Origin: DATFYP01 sp035626235
GTDB taxonomy: Archaea > Thermoproteota > Nitrososphaeria > Nitrososphaerales > Gagatemarchaeaceae
Length of the DNA stretch: 33,526 nucleotides
Direction: 5' to 3'
NCBI GenBank assembly: GCA_035626235.1
Contig: DASPOB010000010.1
Location: 1 to 33,526 of the forward strand
Part shown: one piece after another, positions 1-7,355 of the stretch
How positions within the stretch are numbered: position 1 is the stretch's first letter
Layout: the number at the start of each line of letters is the position of its first letter
Made by a program: the position numbers and the translations under genes
The notes under the pieces: model-generated
Seen by the model: only the letters and a program-made list of their open reading frames with translations
Told to the model about the DNA's origin: nothing
The model's database searches: none

Positions 1-104
1 AGCTCTGCTTTCTTCTTGTCGCTCAGAAGCCTCTCGTTCACGGGTTTGATACGGGACTTGTGCCCGCATGAGGGGCAGGTACGGAGCGTCCCGCGCAAGG
101 GCAT
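1..104 (-). CDS. Small zinc-ribbon protein, N-terminal part (cut by window edge)
   Basis: Read on the minus strand from ATG at 104, the frame gives a protein starting MPLRGTLRTCPSCGHKSRIK and stays open to the window edge, so only about 34 residues are visible. A CPSCG knuckle at residues 10-14 is half of a likely zinc ribbon; the second Cys pair would lie outside the window. A TATA-like element sits 21-30 bases upstream of the ATG, which fits a nearly leaderless mRNA and supports this start. The function cannot be assigned from this fragment. Confidence 0.6.
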   Translation of the reverse strand, partial: MPLRGTLRTCPSCGHKSRIKPVNERLLSDKKKAE

Positions 105-124
105 GAAAAGTGATTTGGTTATGG

Positions 125-134
125 AATTCTTAAG
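125..134 (-). promoter_or_regulatory. TATA-like element for the zinc-ribbon gene
   Basis: On the minus strand this reads CTTAAGAATT, 21-30 bases before the ATG at 104, the expected place for an archaeal TATA box with a short or absent leader. Confidence 0.4.
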
Positions 135-331
135 CAGTTCCATCCGATTGGACAGAGCTATTCCCGGAATGGCCGGCAGTCGGGTATCATCCGAACTGTG
201 CCGGCGCTCACCCGGGTGGGCCGACCCCCTCGAGGCTTTCTCTCCTAACCAATTAGGGAAGGGACGGCCTGGGATGGCTAGCCAACTCCGACCCCTCTCC
301 GGGGCCCATGAGACGGATGCGGCTGCTCAAA
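135..331. other. Non-coding stretch between divergent promoters
   Basis: The gap between the leftward zinc-ribbon gene and the rightward coxB operon. An open plus-strand frame crosses it but has no recognisable domain, covers the start of the opposite-strand gene and runs through the coxB promoter. I see no RNA gene or strong repeat here. Confidence 0.4.
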
Positions 332-332
332 G

Positions 333-340
333 CTTATAAC
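333..340 (+). promoter_or_regulatory. TATA-like element for the oxidase operon
   Basis: CTTATAAC lies 33-40 bases before the coxB ATG. It is the only clear TATA-like sequence ahead of the five tightly packed genes, so it probably drives the whole operon with a short leader. Confidence 0.55.
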
Positions 341-372
341 CAGACCTCATAGGGTTCCGCCCGCACCGCCTA

Positions 373-1008
373 ATGTATTCGGGACTGTTCTCTGCCCTTC
401 CTCCCACCACTGCCACCTATGACTTTCTTTTCAACTGGTACCTCTTCTTCGGGGTCGGAGCGGCAGTGGTCGTCATATCGCTCCTCGCCTTCTTCATGAT
501 TCGATACAGGGCGAAGGGCGAGAACCAGCCACCCCTCCATCACAAGACCGAAGGGTGGAAGATCGTCCTCGTCACCGTGATGATAAGCCTCGCGATTCTT
601 ACAGCCGCCGAATACCAGACCTTCGCGAGCTTCGGCAACATCGAGATTCCCAACGACCCGAACGCAGTGCACATAGGCGTCGTGGCGTTCCAGTGGGGGT
701 GGAACTTCACCTATCCCAACGGGAAGTACATGCTCAACAACCTAACCGTCCCCGAAGGAAGGACGGTCATCCTGAACATAACGTCCAGGGATGTGTTCCA
801 TTCGTTCGGGATCCCGTTCCTCGCGGAGAAGGAGGACGCAATCCCCGGGAGAGTGAACCAGCTCTGGTTCGAGATTCCCGCCGGGACACAGGTTCCGGTC
901 GACGCGATCAGATGCTACGAGCTGTGCGGTATCGGGCACGCGTTCATGATTGCGAACCTGACCGTGGTGAGCCAGCCCGCGTGGGACAAGTGGATGGGGA
1001 ACGGCTAG
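373..1008 (+). CDS. coxB: Cytochrome c oxidase subunit II (CuA subunit)
   Basis: Subunit II of a haem-copper oxygen reductase. It takes electrons from a copper protein or cytochrome at the binuclear CuA centre and passes them to haem in subunit I. The 211-residue protein has two N-terminal membrane helices (about residues 20-43 and 62-80) followed by an extracytoplasmic cupredoxin domain. CuA ligands are visible: H143 in DVFHSF and the motif C181-x3-C185-x3-H189-x2-M192 (CYELCGIGHAFM), with the conserved Glu between the two Cys. The QWGWNF segment before the domain is typical of the family. Length is on the short side because there is no cytochrome c extension. The stop codon lies one base before the ATG of the next gene, so the two are surely co-transcribed. 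The intact CuA site means an electron donor such as the cupredoxin encoded downstream is plausible. Confidence 0.96.
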   Translation: MYSGLFSALPPTTATYDFLFNWYLFFGVGAAVVVISLLAFFMIRYRAKGENQPPLHHKTEGWKIVLVTVMISLAILTAAEYQTFASFGNIEIPNDPNAVHIGVVAFQWGWNFTYPNGKYMLNNLTVPEGRTVILNITSRDVFHSFGIPFLAEKEDAIPGRVNQLWFEIPAGTQVPVDAIRCYELCGIGHAFMIANLTVVSQPAWDKWMGNG

Positions 1009-1009
1009 C

Positions 1010-3403
1010 ATGGAGTACTGGCTAGAGCGCTGGCTGTTCACCACCAACCACAAGGACGTGGGGCTCCTCTACTTCTTCACCTCCCTCTACTTCGGAATAG
1101 TGGGGGGGACGCTGGCCATTCTTATGAGGACCCAGCTCTCTGTGCCCAACAACAGCCTTCTCTCTGCGGTGTACTACAACCAGGCAGTCACCATGCACGG
1201 CCTCATCATGGTGTTCTGGTTCCTCTCTCCGCTTGGCATCGCCTTCGCCAATTACTTCGTCCCTCTCCAGATCGGGGCCAAGGACCTGGCGTTCCCGAGG
1301 CTCAACGCCCTGAGCTACTGGCTGTTTCTAACGGGCGGCCTTCTGGCGATAATCAGCTTCTTCGTTCCGGGCGGCACCGCGAACGCCGGCTGGACGACCT
1401 ACCAGCCTCTCGCGACGACCGCATTCGAGCCCGGCGTGGGCCCTACCCTGGTCTACCTCGGTCTGATCTTGCTCGCGGCATCGGTCACCCTGGGCAGCGT
1501 GAACATACTCGTCTCCATCGCGTGGCTGAGGGCGCCGGGGATGACCCTCTCGAAGCTCCCGATGTTCACATGGTTCATACTGTTCACCATCATCGCCATG
1601 CTCTTCGCCTTTCCTACCCTGATCGCGGCGTTCCTGCTGGAATCCACAGACAGAATCCTCGGGACGGTCTTCTTCTCCACCACGGCGATCCAGCCATCCA
1701 TACTCTGGGACAACCTGTTCTGGTTCTTCGGGCACCCCGAGGTCTACATCGTCCTCCTCCCATCCTTCGGAATCATCGCGAACATACTTCCTGTCTTCAC
1801 CGGGAGGCCCCTCGCGGCCAAGAACGCGATCCTGGTGGCAACCGCCCTCATCGTGCTCCCCCTCAGCTTCGGGGTCTGGATGCACCACATGTTCCTGACA
1901 GGGATCCCCGTCTCCCTCCAGGGGGCGTTCAGCATTGCCACGATCGCCATATCGATACCGTTTGACGTCATCACTCTCTCTTTCGTCGAGTCGCTCATCC
2001 GCGGCAGGGTCAAGTTCGCCACCCCCATGCTCTTCGCCCTCGGGGGGGTCGTCCTTTTCATCATAGGGGGGATCATGGGGGTCTTCCTTTCTTCCCCGGT
2101 CCTAGACCGGGTCCTAAGGGGGTCGTACTTCGTAGTGTCGCACTTCCATTACGTTATGGTCGGCGCCGCCATCTTCGGCATCTTCGCCGGGATCTACTAC
2201 TGGCTTCCGAGGATGACCGGCAGGATGTACAACGAGAGGCTGGGGAAGATACACTTCGCCATATCATTCATCGGGTTCAACGTCCTGTACTTTCCGATGA
2301 GCTTCCTGTTCGACATGCCTCGGCGCGTCTTCACCTACCAGAACATCGGTAACTGGGCGATGCTCAACGGTCTCGCGTCACTGGGGGCCGTCGTCTTCGC
2401 CGGGGCCCAGGCGCTCCTGGCGGCGAACCTGCTGTACACTTGGTTCCGGGGACCCATCGCGCCTGCGAACCCCTGGGCTTCGGAGGACCTGGAATGGACC
2501 TCCTCGGTGGAGCACCTCACCCCTGCGGCCGAGCTACCCGTCACTCCGCCAGCCGGCGGATGGATCGGGCAGCTCGTGAGCGCCCCACCTCCAACTTCGG
2601 CACCCTCCCTGCCCGCTTGCGAAGCGGGATCGCACGCGGGGCACCTCAGCTCGAGGCCGATCGAATTGTCCGCGGGGGCGATGGTCTTCCTGTTGGGCGC
2701 CGCGTTCTATCCAGCCGTCATGGGCCTGGTGGCAATGGCAGCCGGAGGGCTAATCGTCGCGTTCACGCTCGTAGGCTGGGCCAGGGACGACATCGCGGGT
2801 AAGTTCGTGGTGCCTGCCGAGCCCGAAGGGGCCAGGTGGCCCTTCTCAGCCGTGCCCAAGGTCAAGCTCGGGATGTGGGTCTTCCTGTCTTCCGAGGTCG
2901 TCCTGTTCGGGAGCATCCTGGGCGCCTACATCTTCATCAGGGCGGCCTCCCCGGTGTGGCCCATCGGGGTCCACGACGTTCCCCTGGGGACATTCAACAC
3001 GCTGGTCCTGGTCACTAGCGGATTCACCATGGTGATGGCTTTGCAGGCCATCAGGGCGGGAAACCAGAGGAGTCTGCTCAAGTGGCTGGGCGGTACCTTC
3101 GTCCTTGGGGCTATCTTCATGGGGGTGAAGGTTTCGGAGTGGATAAACCTGGGTTCGTCGGGCTTCACTCTTGGGTCGACGGCTCCCGGGTATTCACTGG
3201 CCGCCAGCGCGTACTACGTCGTGGTGGGCCTGCATGGCGCCCACGTCATTGCGGGATTACTGATGATGGCGTACCTGATGAAGAAAACAGCCAGCGGGGC
3301 ATACACCAAGGACTCGCACCAGGCAATCGAGAACTTCGGGCTTTACTGGGCCTTCGTAGACATAGTATGGTGCTTCGTCTTCCCGCTCTTCTACCTGTTG
3401 TAG
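1010..3403 (+). CDS. coxA: Cytochrome c oxidase subunit I-subunit III fusion, A-type
   Basis: Catalytic core of the oxidase, reducing O2 to water with proton pumping. Residues about 1-530 are subunit I and about 600-797 subunit III, joined by a Pro/Ala-rich linker and one or two helices; such fusions are known in archaea and bacteria. Haem and copper ligands are all present: H63 (MHGLIM), H242 in HPEVY with Y246 for the His-Tyr cross-link, H292-H293, and H378/H380 in SHFHYV. The Glu of GHPEV (E244) and the D-channel Asp and Asn residues in FANYFVPLQIGAKD and AFPRLN place it in the A1 group. Oddly, the K-channel residues are missing: I321 and F318 stand where Lys and Thr are expected, 28 and 25 residues after H293. 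Subunit III shows the SSEVVLFG and HGAHVIAG segments. One base separates it from coxB and three from the next gene. Confidence 0.96.
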   Translation: MEYWLERWLFTTNHKDVGLLYFFTSLYFGIVGGTLAILMRTQLSVPNNSLLSAVYYNQAVTMHGLIMVFWFLSPLGIAFANYFVPLQIGAKDLAFPRLNALSYWLFLTGGLLAIISFFVPGGTANAGWTTYQPLATTAFEPGVGPTLVYLGLILLAASVTLGSVNILVSIAWLRAPGMTLSKLPMFTWFILFTIIAMLFAFPTLIAAFLLESTDRILGTVFFSTTAIQPSILWDNLFWFFGHPEVYIVLLPSFGIIANILPVFTGRPLAAKNAILVATALIVLPLSFGVWMHHMFLTGIPVSLQGAFSIATIAISIPFDVITLSFVESLIRGRVKFATPMLFALGGVVLFIIGGIMGVFLSSPVLDRVLRGSYFVVSHFHYVMVGAAIFGIFAGIYYWLPRMTGRMYNERLGKIHFAISFIGFNVLYFPMSFLFDMPRRVFTYQNIGNWAMLNGLASLGAVVFAGAQALLAANLLYTWFRGPIAPANPWASEDLEWTSSVEHLTPAAELPVTPPAGGWIGQLVSAPPPTSAPSLPACEAGSHAGHLSSRPIELSAGAMVFLLGAAFYPAVMGLVAMAAGGLIVAFTLVGWARDDIAGKFVVPAEPEGARWPFSAVPKVKLGMWVFLSSEVVLFGSILGAYIFIRAASPVWPIGVHDVPLGTFNTLVLVTSGFTMVMALQAIRAGNQRSLLKWLGGTFVLGAIFMGVKVSEWINLGSSGFTLGSTAPGYSLAASAYYVVVGLHGAHVIAGLLMMAYLMKKTASGAYTKDSHQAIENFGLYWAFVDIVWCFVFPLFYLL

Positions 3404-3406
3404 GGT

Positions 3407-3670
3407 GTGACAATGAGAAACTCAGTGGTTGCGTCGGTCTGGGCGTACATGCTAGTGGCCGTCATCGCCGAAGTAGAGAGCTTCTACGGGTTAGCGAACG
3501 GAGCCGCGCTCACGGCCGTCGTCACCATCTTGGCTACCAGCCAGGCTGTCGCCATAATTCTGTTCTACATGCACCTGAAGGACGAGCCGGGCTCGGTCAG
3601 GCTGTTCGCGCTCATCCCGATAATGTTCCTTTCCGCGCTGTTCATCGCCATGCTGGCATCTCTAGGGTGA
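3407..3670 (+). CDS. Cytochrome c oxidase subunit IV-like small membrane protein
   Basis: An 87-residue protein with three predicted membrane helices, matching the prokaryotic COX4/CyoD type of small oxidase subunit that helps assemble or stabilise the CuB site. The signature LFYMHLKDEPGS around residues 46-57 is the characteristic FYMHLK segment between helices two and three. It starts with GTG three bases after the coxA stop; an in-frame ATG two codons later (3413) is an equally good start. Its place between the subunit I/III fusion and the copper protein agrees with a role in this oxidase complex. Confidence 0.85.
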   Translation: MTMRNSVVASVWAYMLVAVIAEVESFYGLANGAALTAVVTILATSQAVAIILFYMHLKDEPGSVRLFALIPIMFLSALFIAMLASLG

Positions 3671-3674
3671 GAGA

Positions 3675-4400
3675 TTGGAGACAGAAGAGCGGTCGGGACC
3701 GAGCAGGGGCTTTCTGCTCGCGCTGGGACTGGGAGGGATTCTCCTGATAGGGCTGGTCGCGGCCGAGCTCGTCGTTCCGCTGCAGCCGCCGCTCCAGGTG
3801 GGTTGCACCAGCTGCGCTCCCTCCTCCGGGGCCACGGTGATCATTCCTGCCGGCACGGGTTCGAACACGAAGCTGAACTACGTCCCCGCTACCGCCACGG
3901 TCGTCGTAGGGCTGAACAACACCGTGACCTTCGTCAACGAGGACTCGGTGGTCCACACCGTTACGGCCACCAACAAGGCCTTCGACTCAGGAGACATCAA
4001 GCCCGGGGCGAGCTGGACCTACAACTTCACCAGTCCGGGGACCTACAGCTACTACTGCATCTACCACAGCGCCTGGATGAAAGGCACGATTACAGTGACC
4101 GGGCCGAGCGGCGTTGCCGTCGTCAAGGTAGTGATTCCGGCCGGGACAGCGACGGACGTGAAGCAGAGCTTCCAACCCGCGATGATCGTGGTGGTGATAG
4201 GCGTCAACAACACAGTCTCCTGGGTCAACGAGGACACCGCCCCCCACACCGTCACGGCGGCCGACAACAGCTTCAACTCCGGGAACCTGGTTCCCGGGGC
4301 CACTTTCACGCACACGTTCACGACCCCTGGGACCTATCCGTATTCCTGCAGCTACCATTCGTGGATGAAGGGGACCGTCGTCGTGGAGGCGAAAAGCTAG
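3675..4400 (+). CDS. Membrane-anchored protein with two cupredoxin (blue copper) domains
   Basis: A likely electron carrier on the outer face of the membrane, feeding the CuA centre of the oxidase encoded just upstream. One N-terminal membrane segment (about residues 12-33) is followed by two plastocyanin-like domains that clearly arose by duplication. Each has a full type 1 copper site: H94, C128, H131, M135 in domain one and H191, C225, H228, M231 in domain two. Domain two has a short amicyanin-like C-x2-H-x2-M loop, whereas domain one has one extra residue (C-x2-H-x3-M), which may give the two sites different potentials. The start is TTG at 3675, four bases after the previous stop and preceded by a GGTGAG ribosome-binding site. 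A Cys pair near residues 43-46 (GCTSCAP) lies between anchor and first domain. Confidence 0.9.
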   Translation: METEERSGPSRGFLLALGLGGILLIGLVAAELVVPLQPPLQVGCTSCAPSSGATVIIPAGTGSNTKLNYVPATATVVVGLNNTVTFVNEDSVVHTVTATNKAFDSGDIKPGASWTYNFTSPGTYSYYCIYHSAWMKGTITVTGPSGVAVVKVVIPAGTATDVKQSFQPAMIVVVIGVNNTVSWVNEDTAPHTVTAADNSFNSGNLVPGATFTHTFTTPGTYPYSCSYHSWMKGTVVVEAKS

Positions 4401-4411
4401 GATGCCTGGAG

Positions 4412-5425
4412 ATGGGAACTCGCATGCGTAAGGCGGCCAGGCCGGGAGAGGACGAGGCCAACGTCTTCCCGGGGAATTGGGACGTAGTCTCGGAGACGCT
4501 TCTGAGGACCTACGAGCTCTGGTTCCCGCAGAACTGGAGCCCCGTGGACCTCCCCTGGGAAGAGTGCGATGCGAAGAACTTCTCCGGGGACGAAGGGGTG
4601 GCCCAGGCCTACTGGCTGTCCAAGCTGGCGCTCTTCGAGAAGTCTGGAATCGGGGCGTTCGGGGCCGCCGCCGTGCAGGCGGCCACCCACAACTTCGAGG
4701 ACCCGACCAAGAAGTTCCTCTCCGCCGTAGCCTTCGACGAGTGCAGGCACGACGAGGTTTGCAGGAGGGCGTGCTCGCGAGTCTGCCCGAACTTCCCCTA
4801 CCGCTTCAAGCCGCAGTCGGAGCTCGAACGTGGCGCCCACCGGAACATCCTGGCCCTCTACGACAACGGGAAGAGGTACTGGAGCGCCTTCAACCAGGCC
4901 TGGGGGAAATATCCGCTCGAGCTCATCTTCTCCAGTTTCTTCTTTGCGGAGATAGGCGCACAGCTGATATTCAAAGAGGTAGGGGAGCGCTCCACCAACA
5001 GTGTCTACTCGGGCGCGTTCAAGAACATCACCCGCGACGAATCGCGGCATCTGACTGGCACCCTGGCGATGCTGGAGAGGCTCGCCGAGAAGATGAGCAA
5101 GGACCAGAAGGCCATGATAACCCGGCAGCTGAAGCACGGATTCATCTACCTCTCCCCCCTGCTGTTCAAGCCCATGGAGGACTTCTGGGAGCTCCCCAAG
5201 GACTTCCTGAAGTACGACCAGAAGCTGGAAGACCTCGCGTTCAAGTCCGGACTGGGCGTTCCGAAGCTGGAGGAAAGGGCCGACGCCTGGACCCAGGCGA
5301 TACTGCGCCACCGCTCGAAGATCGAGGAGCTGGGGATTTCAGTCCCGGAGATAAGGGAGATCGGAATCGAAGGGCTCGAGGTCAGCACGAAGAAGGGCGA
5401 CGAAATAATAGCTACGCCGCTCTGA
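4412..5425 (+). CDS. Ferritin-fold di-iron carboxylate protein (R2/monooxygenase-like)
   Basis: A helical protein of 337 residues with a complete di-iron ligand set: E76, E110 and H113 (DECRH), E180 (FFAEIGAQ), E210 and H213 (RDESRHLTGT). That pattern belongs to the superfamily of ribonucleotide reductase R2, R2-like oxidases and bacterial multicomponent monooxygenases. RDE..HLTGT recalls class I R2, but the position four after H113, where R2 has its radical tyrosine, is C117, so a normal tyrosyl radical is not possible there. The DExRH form of both helices is closer to monooxygenases. The substrate is unknown. It is the last gene of the oxidase operon, 11 bases after the copper protein. An ATG at 4424 is an alternative start. 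Its 3' end overlaps the convergent MFS gene by 14 bases. Its role near the oxidase is inference from position only. Confidence 0.75.
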   Translation: MGTRMRKAARPGEDEANVFPGNWDVVSETLLRTYELWFPQNWSPVDLPWEECDAKNFSGDEGVAQAYWLSKLALFEKSGIGAFGAAAVQAATHNFEDPTKKFLSAVAFDECRHDEVCRRACSRVCPNFPYRFKPQSELERGAHRNILALYDNGKRYWSAFNQAWGKYPLELIFSSFFFAEIGAQLIFKEVGERSTNSVYSGAFKNITRDESRHLTGTLAMLERLAEKMSKDQKAMITRQLKHGFIYLSPLLFKPMEDFWELPKDFLKYDQKLEDLAFKSGLGVPKLEERADAWTQAILRHRSKIEELGISVPEIREIGIEGLEVSTKKGDEIIATPL

Positions 5426-6593
5426 CTGGTATCCCCTCGTTCTGGAAGAACACCGGAACCGTCAGCGCCAGGCAAAGCACCCCGCCCGCCAGCCACGAGG
5501 CCGAGTACCCCCATGCCCCGGCCACCAGGGAGTAGACCGCGGACGGGATGAACGCCCCCGTGAGAGAGATGCCGTTGACCCAGGCTATCGCCAGACCGTC
5601 GTATTCCACTTCCGCCCTGTTCAGGTCCCTCGCCCAGGCGAAAGCAGTCGTGAACCCCACTCCCGACACGACCCCCCCGACCGCCGTTCCCAGGGCGGCC
5701 ACCGCCAGGTCGGGGATGCTGGCCAGCAGGAGCGCAACGAACATCCCCCCACACGATAGCAGCATCAGCACCTTCGGCCTTCTGGTTCTGTCATACAGCC
5801 TTCCTCCCCAGAGGGCCGTGGCGATTGGAATCACGACCACGAGTGCGGTCACCAGGCCGGCCGTGGGGAGGGGTACATCCAGAGAGGAGTTCAGGTAATA
5901 GACCATGAAGTTGGAGATCAGTACGTTGCCCACCGTGAGCGCGAGCGCGCCGAGCCCGAGCAGTATCAGCTGGGAGTCCATCAGGATGCCCAACAGGGCC
6001 GACCTCCTGACCCGGAATTCCAGGCTCGTTTCGTCGCCTGGGACCAGGACCAGCACCAGCAGCGCTGTCAAGCCGCCAATCGCGCCGCTCAGCAGCAGGC
6101 TCGTTTGCCAGCCGGCGGCGGTGGCCACGACGATCCACGCGTACAGTCCTAGCAGGCCCCCCAGGTCGTAGGCGGAGTTGAAGACACCCACCCCGACTCC
6201 CGCGCTCTTCCCTCCGAACAACTTGGCCACGAGCACCACTGCCGGCGCGAACACCAGAGCCATGCCAGAGCCGACCACGAAGCGCAGCGCGACGACCTGG
6301 GCCAGGCTCGAAGACGCCGCGACCCCGAGAGTGGCCAGAGAGTAGAGCACGACCCCCGAGACCACCACCCTCTTCGGGCCCACTCTGGCGGCTAGCACGC
6401 CGGCAGGAATCTGCACAAGCCCAAGGCCGAGGTAGAAACTCGAAGTCACGTCGCCCAGCCCGATGACCCCGACCCCCAGAGTCGTCTCCATGAGCTTGAA
6501 GATGGCGCCGATGTTCAGCCAGTTCGTGGCGTAGATGACCCTGGCGGCCACGAGCGCAAAGATGGCGACCTTCTCCCTTCTCCGAACCTGCAT
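5412..6593 (-). CDS. Major facilitator superfamily transporter
   Basis: A 393-residue membrane protein with about twelve hydrophobic helices in two halves, matching MFS secondary transporters. Between helices two and three it has AARVGPKRVV, a form of the MFS loop motif, and the second half has the counterpart GGRLYDRTRRPKV. The substrate cannot be read from the sequence. The start is ATG at 6593, with a TATA-like CAGTTAAACG 28-37 bases upstream. Convergent with the oxidase operon; the two reading frames overlap tail to tail by 14 bases. Confidence 0.88.
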   Translation of the reverse strand: MQVRRREKVAIFALVAARVIYATNWLNIGAIFKLMETTLGVGVIGLGDVTSSFYLGLGLVQIPAGVLAARVGPKRVVVSGVVLYSLATLGVAASSSLAQVVALRFVVGSGMALVFAPAVVLVAKLFGGKSAGVGVGVFNSAYDLGGLLGLYAWIVVATAAGWQTSLLLSGAIGGLTALLVLVLVPGDETSLEFRVRRSALLGILMDSQLILLGLGALALTVGNVLISNFMVYYLNSSLDVPLPTAGLVTALVVVIPIATALWGGRLYDRTRRPKVLMLLSCGGMFVALLLASIPDLAVAALGTAVGGVVSGVGFTTAFAWARDLNRAEVEYDGLAIAWVNGISLTGAFIPSAVYSLVAGAWGYSASWLAGGVLCLALTVPVFFQNEGIPVRAA

Positions 6594-6620
6594 CTTTGCG
6601 ACCCTGCCCTCTGCTGCCCC

Positions 6621-6630
6621 CGTTTAACTG
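6621..6630 (-). promoter_or_regulatory. TATA-like element for the MFS gene
   Basis: CAGTTAAACG on the minus strand, 28-37 bases before the ATG at 6593. Confidence 0.4.
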
Positions 6631-6659
6631 GATTGCCGAATCCGAATCGGTCCGGGCCG

Positions 6660-6833
6660 TCAGATTAGGCACGGTATCAGCCTCTTCGTCCGTCTCGCGC
6701 AATAGGGTACACCCCTGAGCAACACCCTCTCCTCCACTCGGATGCGATAGGCGTAGGCGGCCCCGCAGAGGACCGCAGCCAGGATTCCAGTCCAGCCCAC
6801 CTTCGCCTTGACGGTTGCCGCCGGGGGACGCAC
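6660..6833 (-). pseudogene. Remnant of an isoprenylcysteine methyltransferase-like membrane protein
   Basis: A minus-strand frame of 57 codons ends at TGA 6660-6662 and encodes one membrane helix followed by AYRIRVEERVLL and ARRTKRLIP. This matches the C-terminal end of the ICMT-like methyltransferase family, where the last helix is followed by an R-I-x-x-EE-x-x-L segment and a Y-x-x-Y-x-x-RTKRLIP tail. Here the link between the two blocks is shortened, one Tyr of the tail is missing, and no upstream part of the enzyme (its other helices and SAM-binding residues) can be found before an in-frame TAG just upstream. I read it as a decayed 3' fragment. A GTG at 6833 could start a short peptide, but nothing indicates it is used. 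Confidence 0.55.
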
Positions 6834-7105
6834 GGGACCCCGCCGCGGTTCCTAATTGACCGAGCGGGATTCTTGCCGCGCTGCTCCCAATCGGCTCGAG
6901 TCCAAGGTTGCTGGCTCCGGCCCTCGACCAGCGGGGTTGCTGCGATTGTTCAAACGGGTGAGCGGAGACGGTGGGGTAACCCAATCGCTGGCAATTCTGG
7001 AAAATCTGGGCGGCTCCACACCTTGCGAGGTCGGCGCTGGAGGGCCCAAACGCCCTTAAAGCATCGCCTTTGCCGAAAAAACCTCAAAACGAGGCGTTTG
7101 GCATG
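6834..7105. other. Non-coding stretch, no supported gene
   Basis: About 270 bases between the methyltransferase remnant and the promoter of the small zinc protein. Short open frames on both strands show no domain or credible start. It may hold further decayed pieces of the methyltransferase. An A-rich segment followed by CCTCAAAACGAGG (4-bp stem) lies near 7080-7093. Confidence 0.35.
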
Positions 7106-7107
7106 TG

Positions 7108-7116
7108 TTTATATAT
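7108..7116 (+). promoter_or_regulatory. TATA box for the small zinc protein
   Basis: TTTATATAT, the strongest TATA-like sequence in the window, 35-43 bases before the GTG at 7151. Transcription would start about 7138-7141, leaving a roughly ten-base leader that contains GCGAGGAAAC. Confidence 0.6.
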
Positions 7117-7150
7117 CATTTCGGGCGAATTGGGCGCGAGGAAACTCGCA

Positions 7151-7300
7151 GTGGTAACCGGATACTGCGTATACGAGAAGAAGAAGAACAGGGAGATTAA
7201 GAATCCCAAGCAGATCAAACTGAAGAACGGGAGGCCTGCTATCAAGGGCACCTGCGGCTCTTGCGGCAAGCCGATCTTCAGGATTGGCAAGCTGAAGTAG
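7151..7300 (+). CDS. Small zinc-knuckle protein of the DUF5679 type
   Basis: A 49-residue basic protein from GTG 7151. It closely matches the short archaeal/bacterial DUF5679 family: a Y-C-V start, then REIKNPKQI, LKNGRPAIKGTC and GSCGKPIFRIGK. The family normally has two Cys pairs forming a zinc site. Here the second Cys of the first pair is replaced, giving Y-C-V-Y-E, so only three Cys remain (C6, C35 and C38). The frame is open further upstream to 7070, but that start would lie before the TATA box at 7108-7116, so GTG 7151 is preferred. Function is unknown; nucleic-acid binding is often supposed for such proteins. It stands alone, followed by a T-rich stretch and cysS. Confidence 0.8.
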   Translation: MVTGYCVYEKKKNREIKNPKQIKLKNGRPAIKGTCGSCGKPIFRIGKLK

Positions 7301-7355
7301 ACTTACTCTCCCCTTTCCTTTTTATTTCGACAATCCTACAGGTGAAGGTATCGAT

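Noticed and set aside
16..339. Plus-strand open frame of 107 codons at the left edge
   Set aside because: No domain, it covers the opposite-strand zinc-ribbon start and runs through the coxB promoter; long open frames by chance are common in GC-rich DNA.
4397..5311. Minus-strand open frame of 304 codons opposite the di-iron gene
   Set aside because: Antisense shadow; the di-iron ligand motifs on the plus strand fix the real frame.
7302..7326. T-rich stretch after the small zinc protein as a defined terminator
   Set aside because: Pyrimidine-rich and plausible, but there is no hairpin and it also looks like the cysS promoter, so I did not call it separately.
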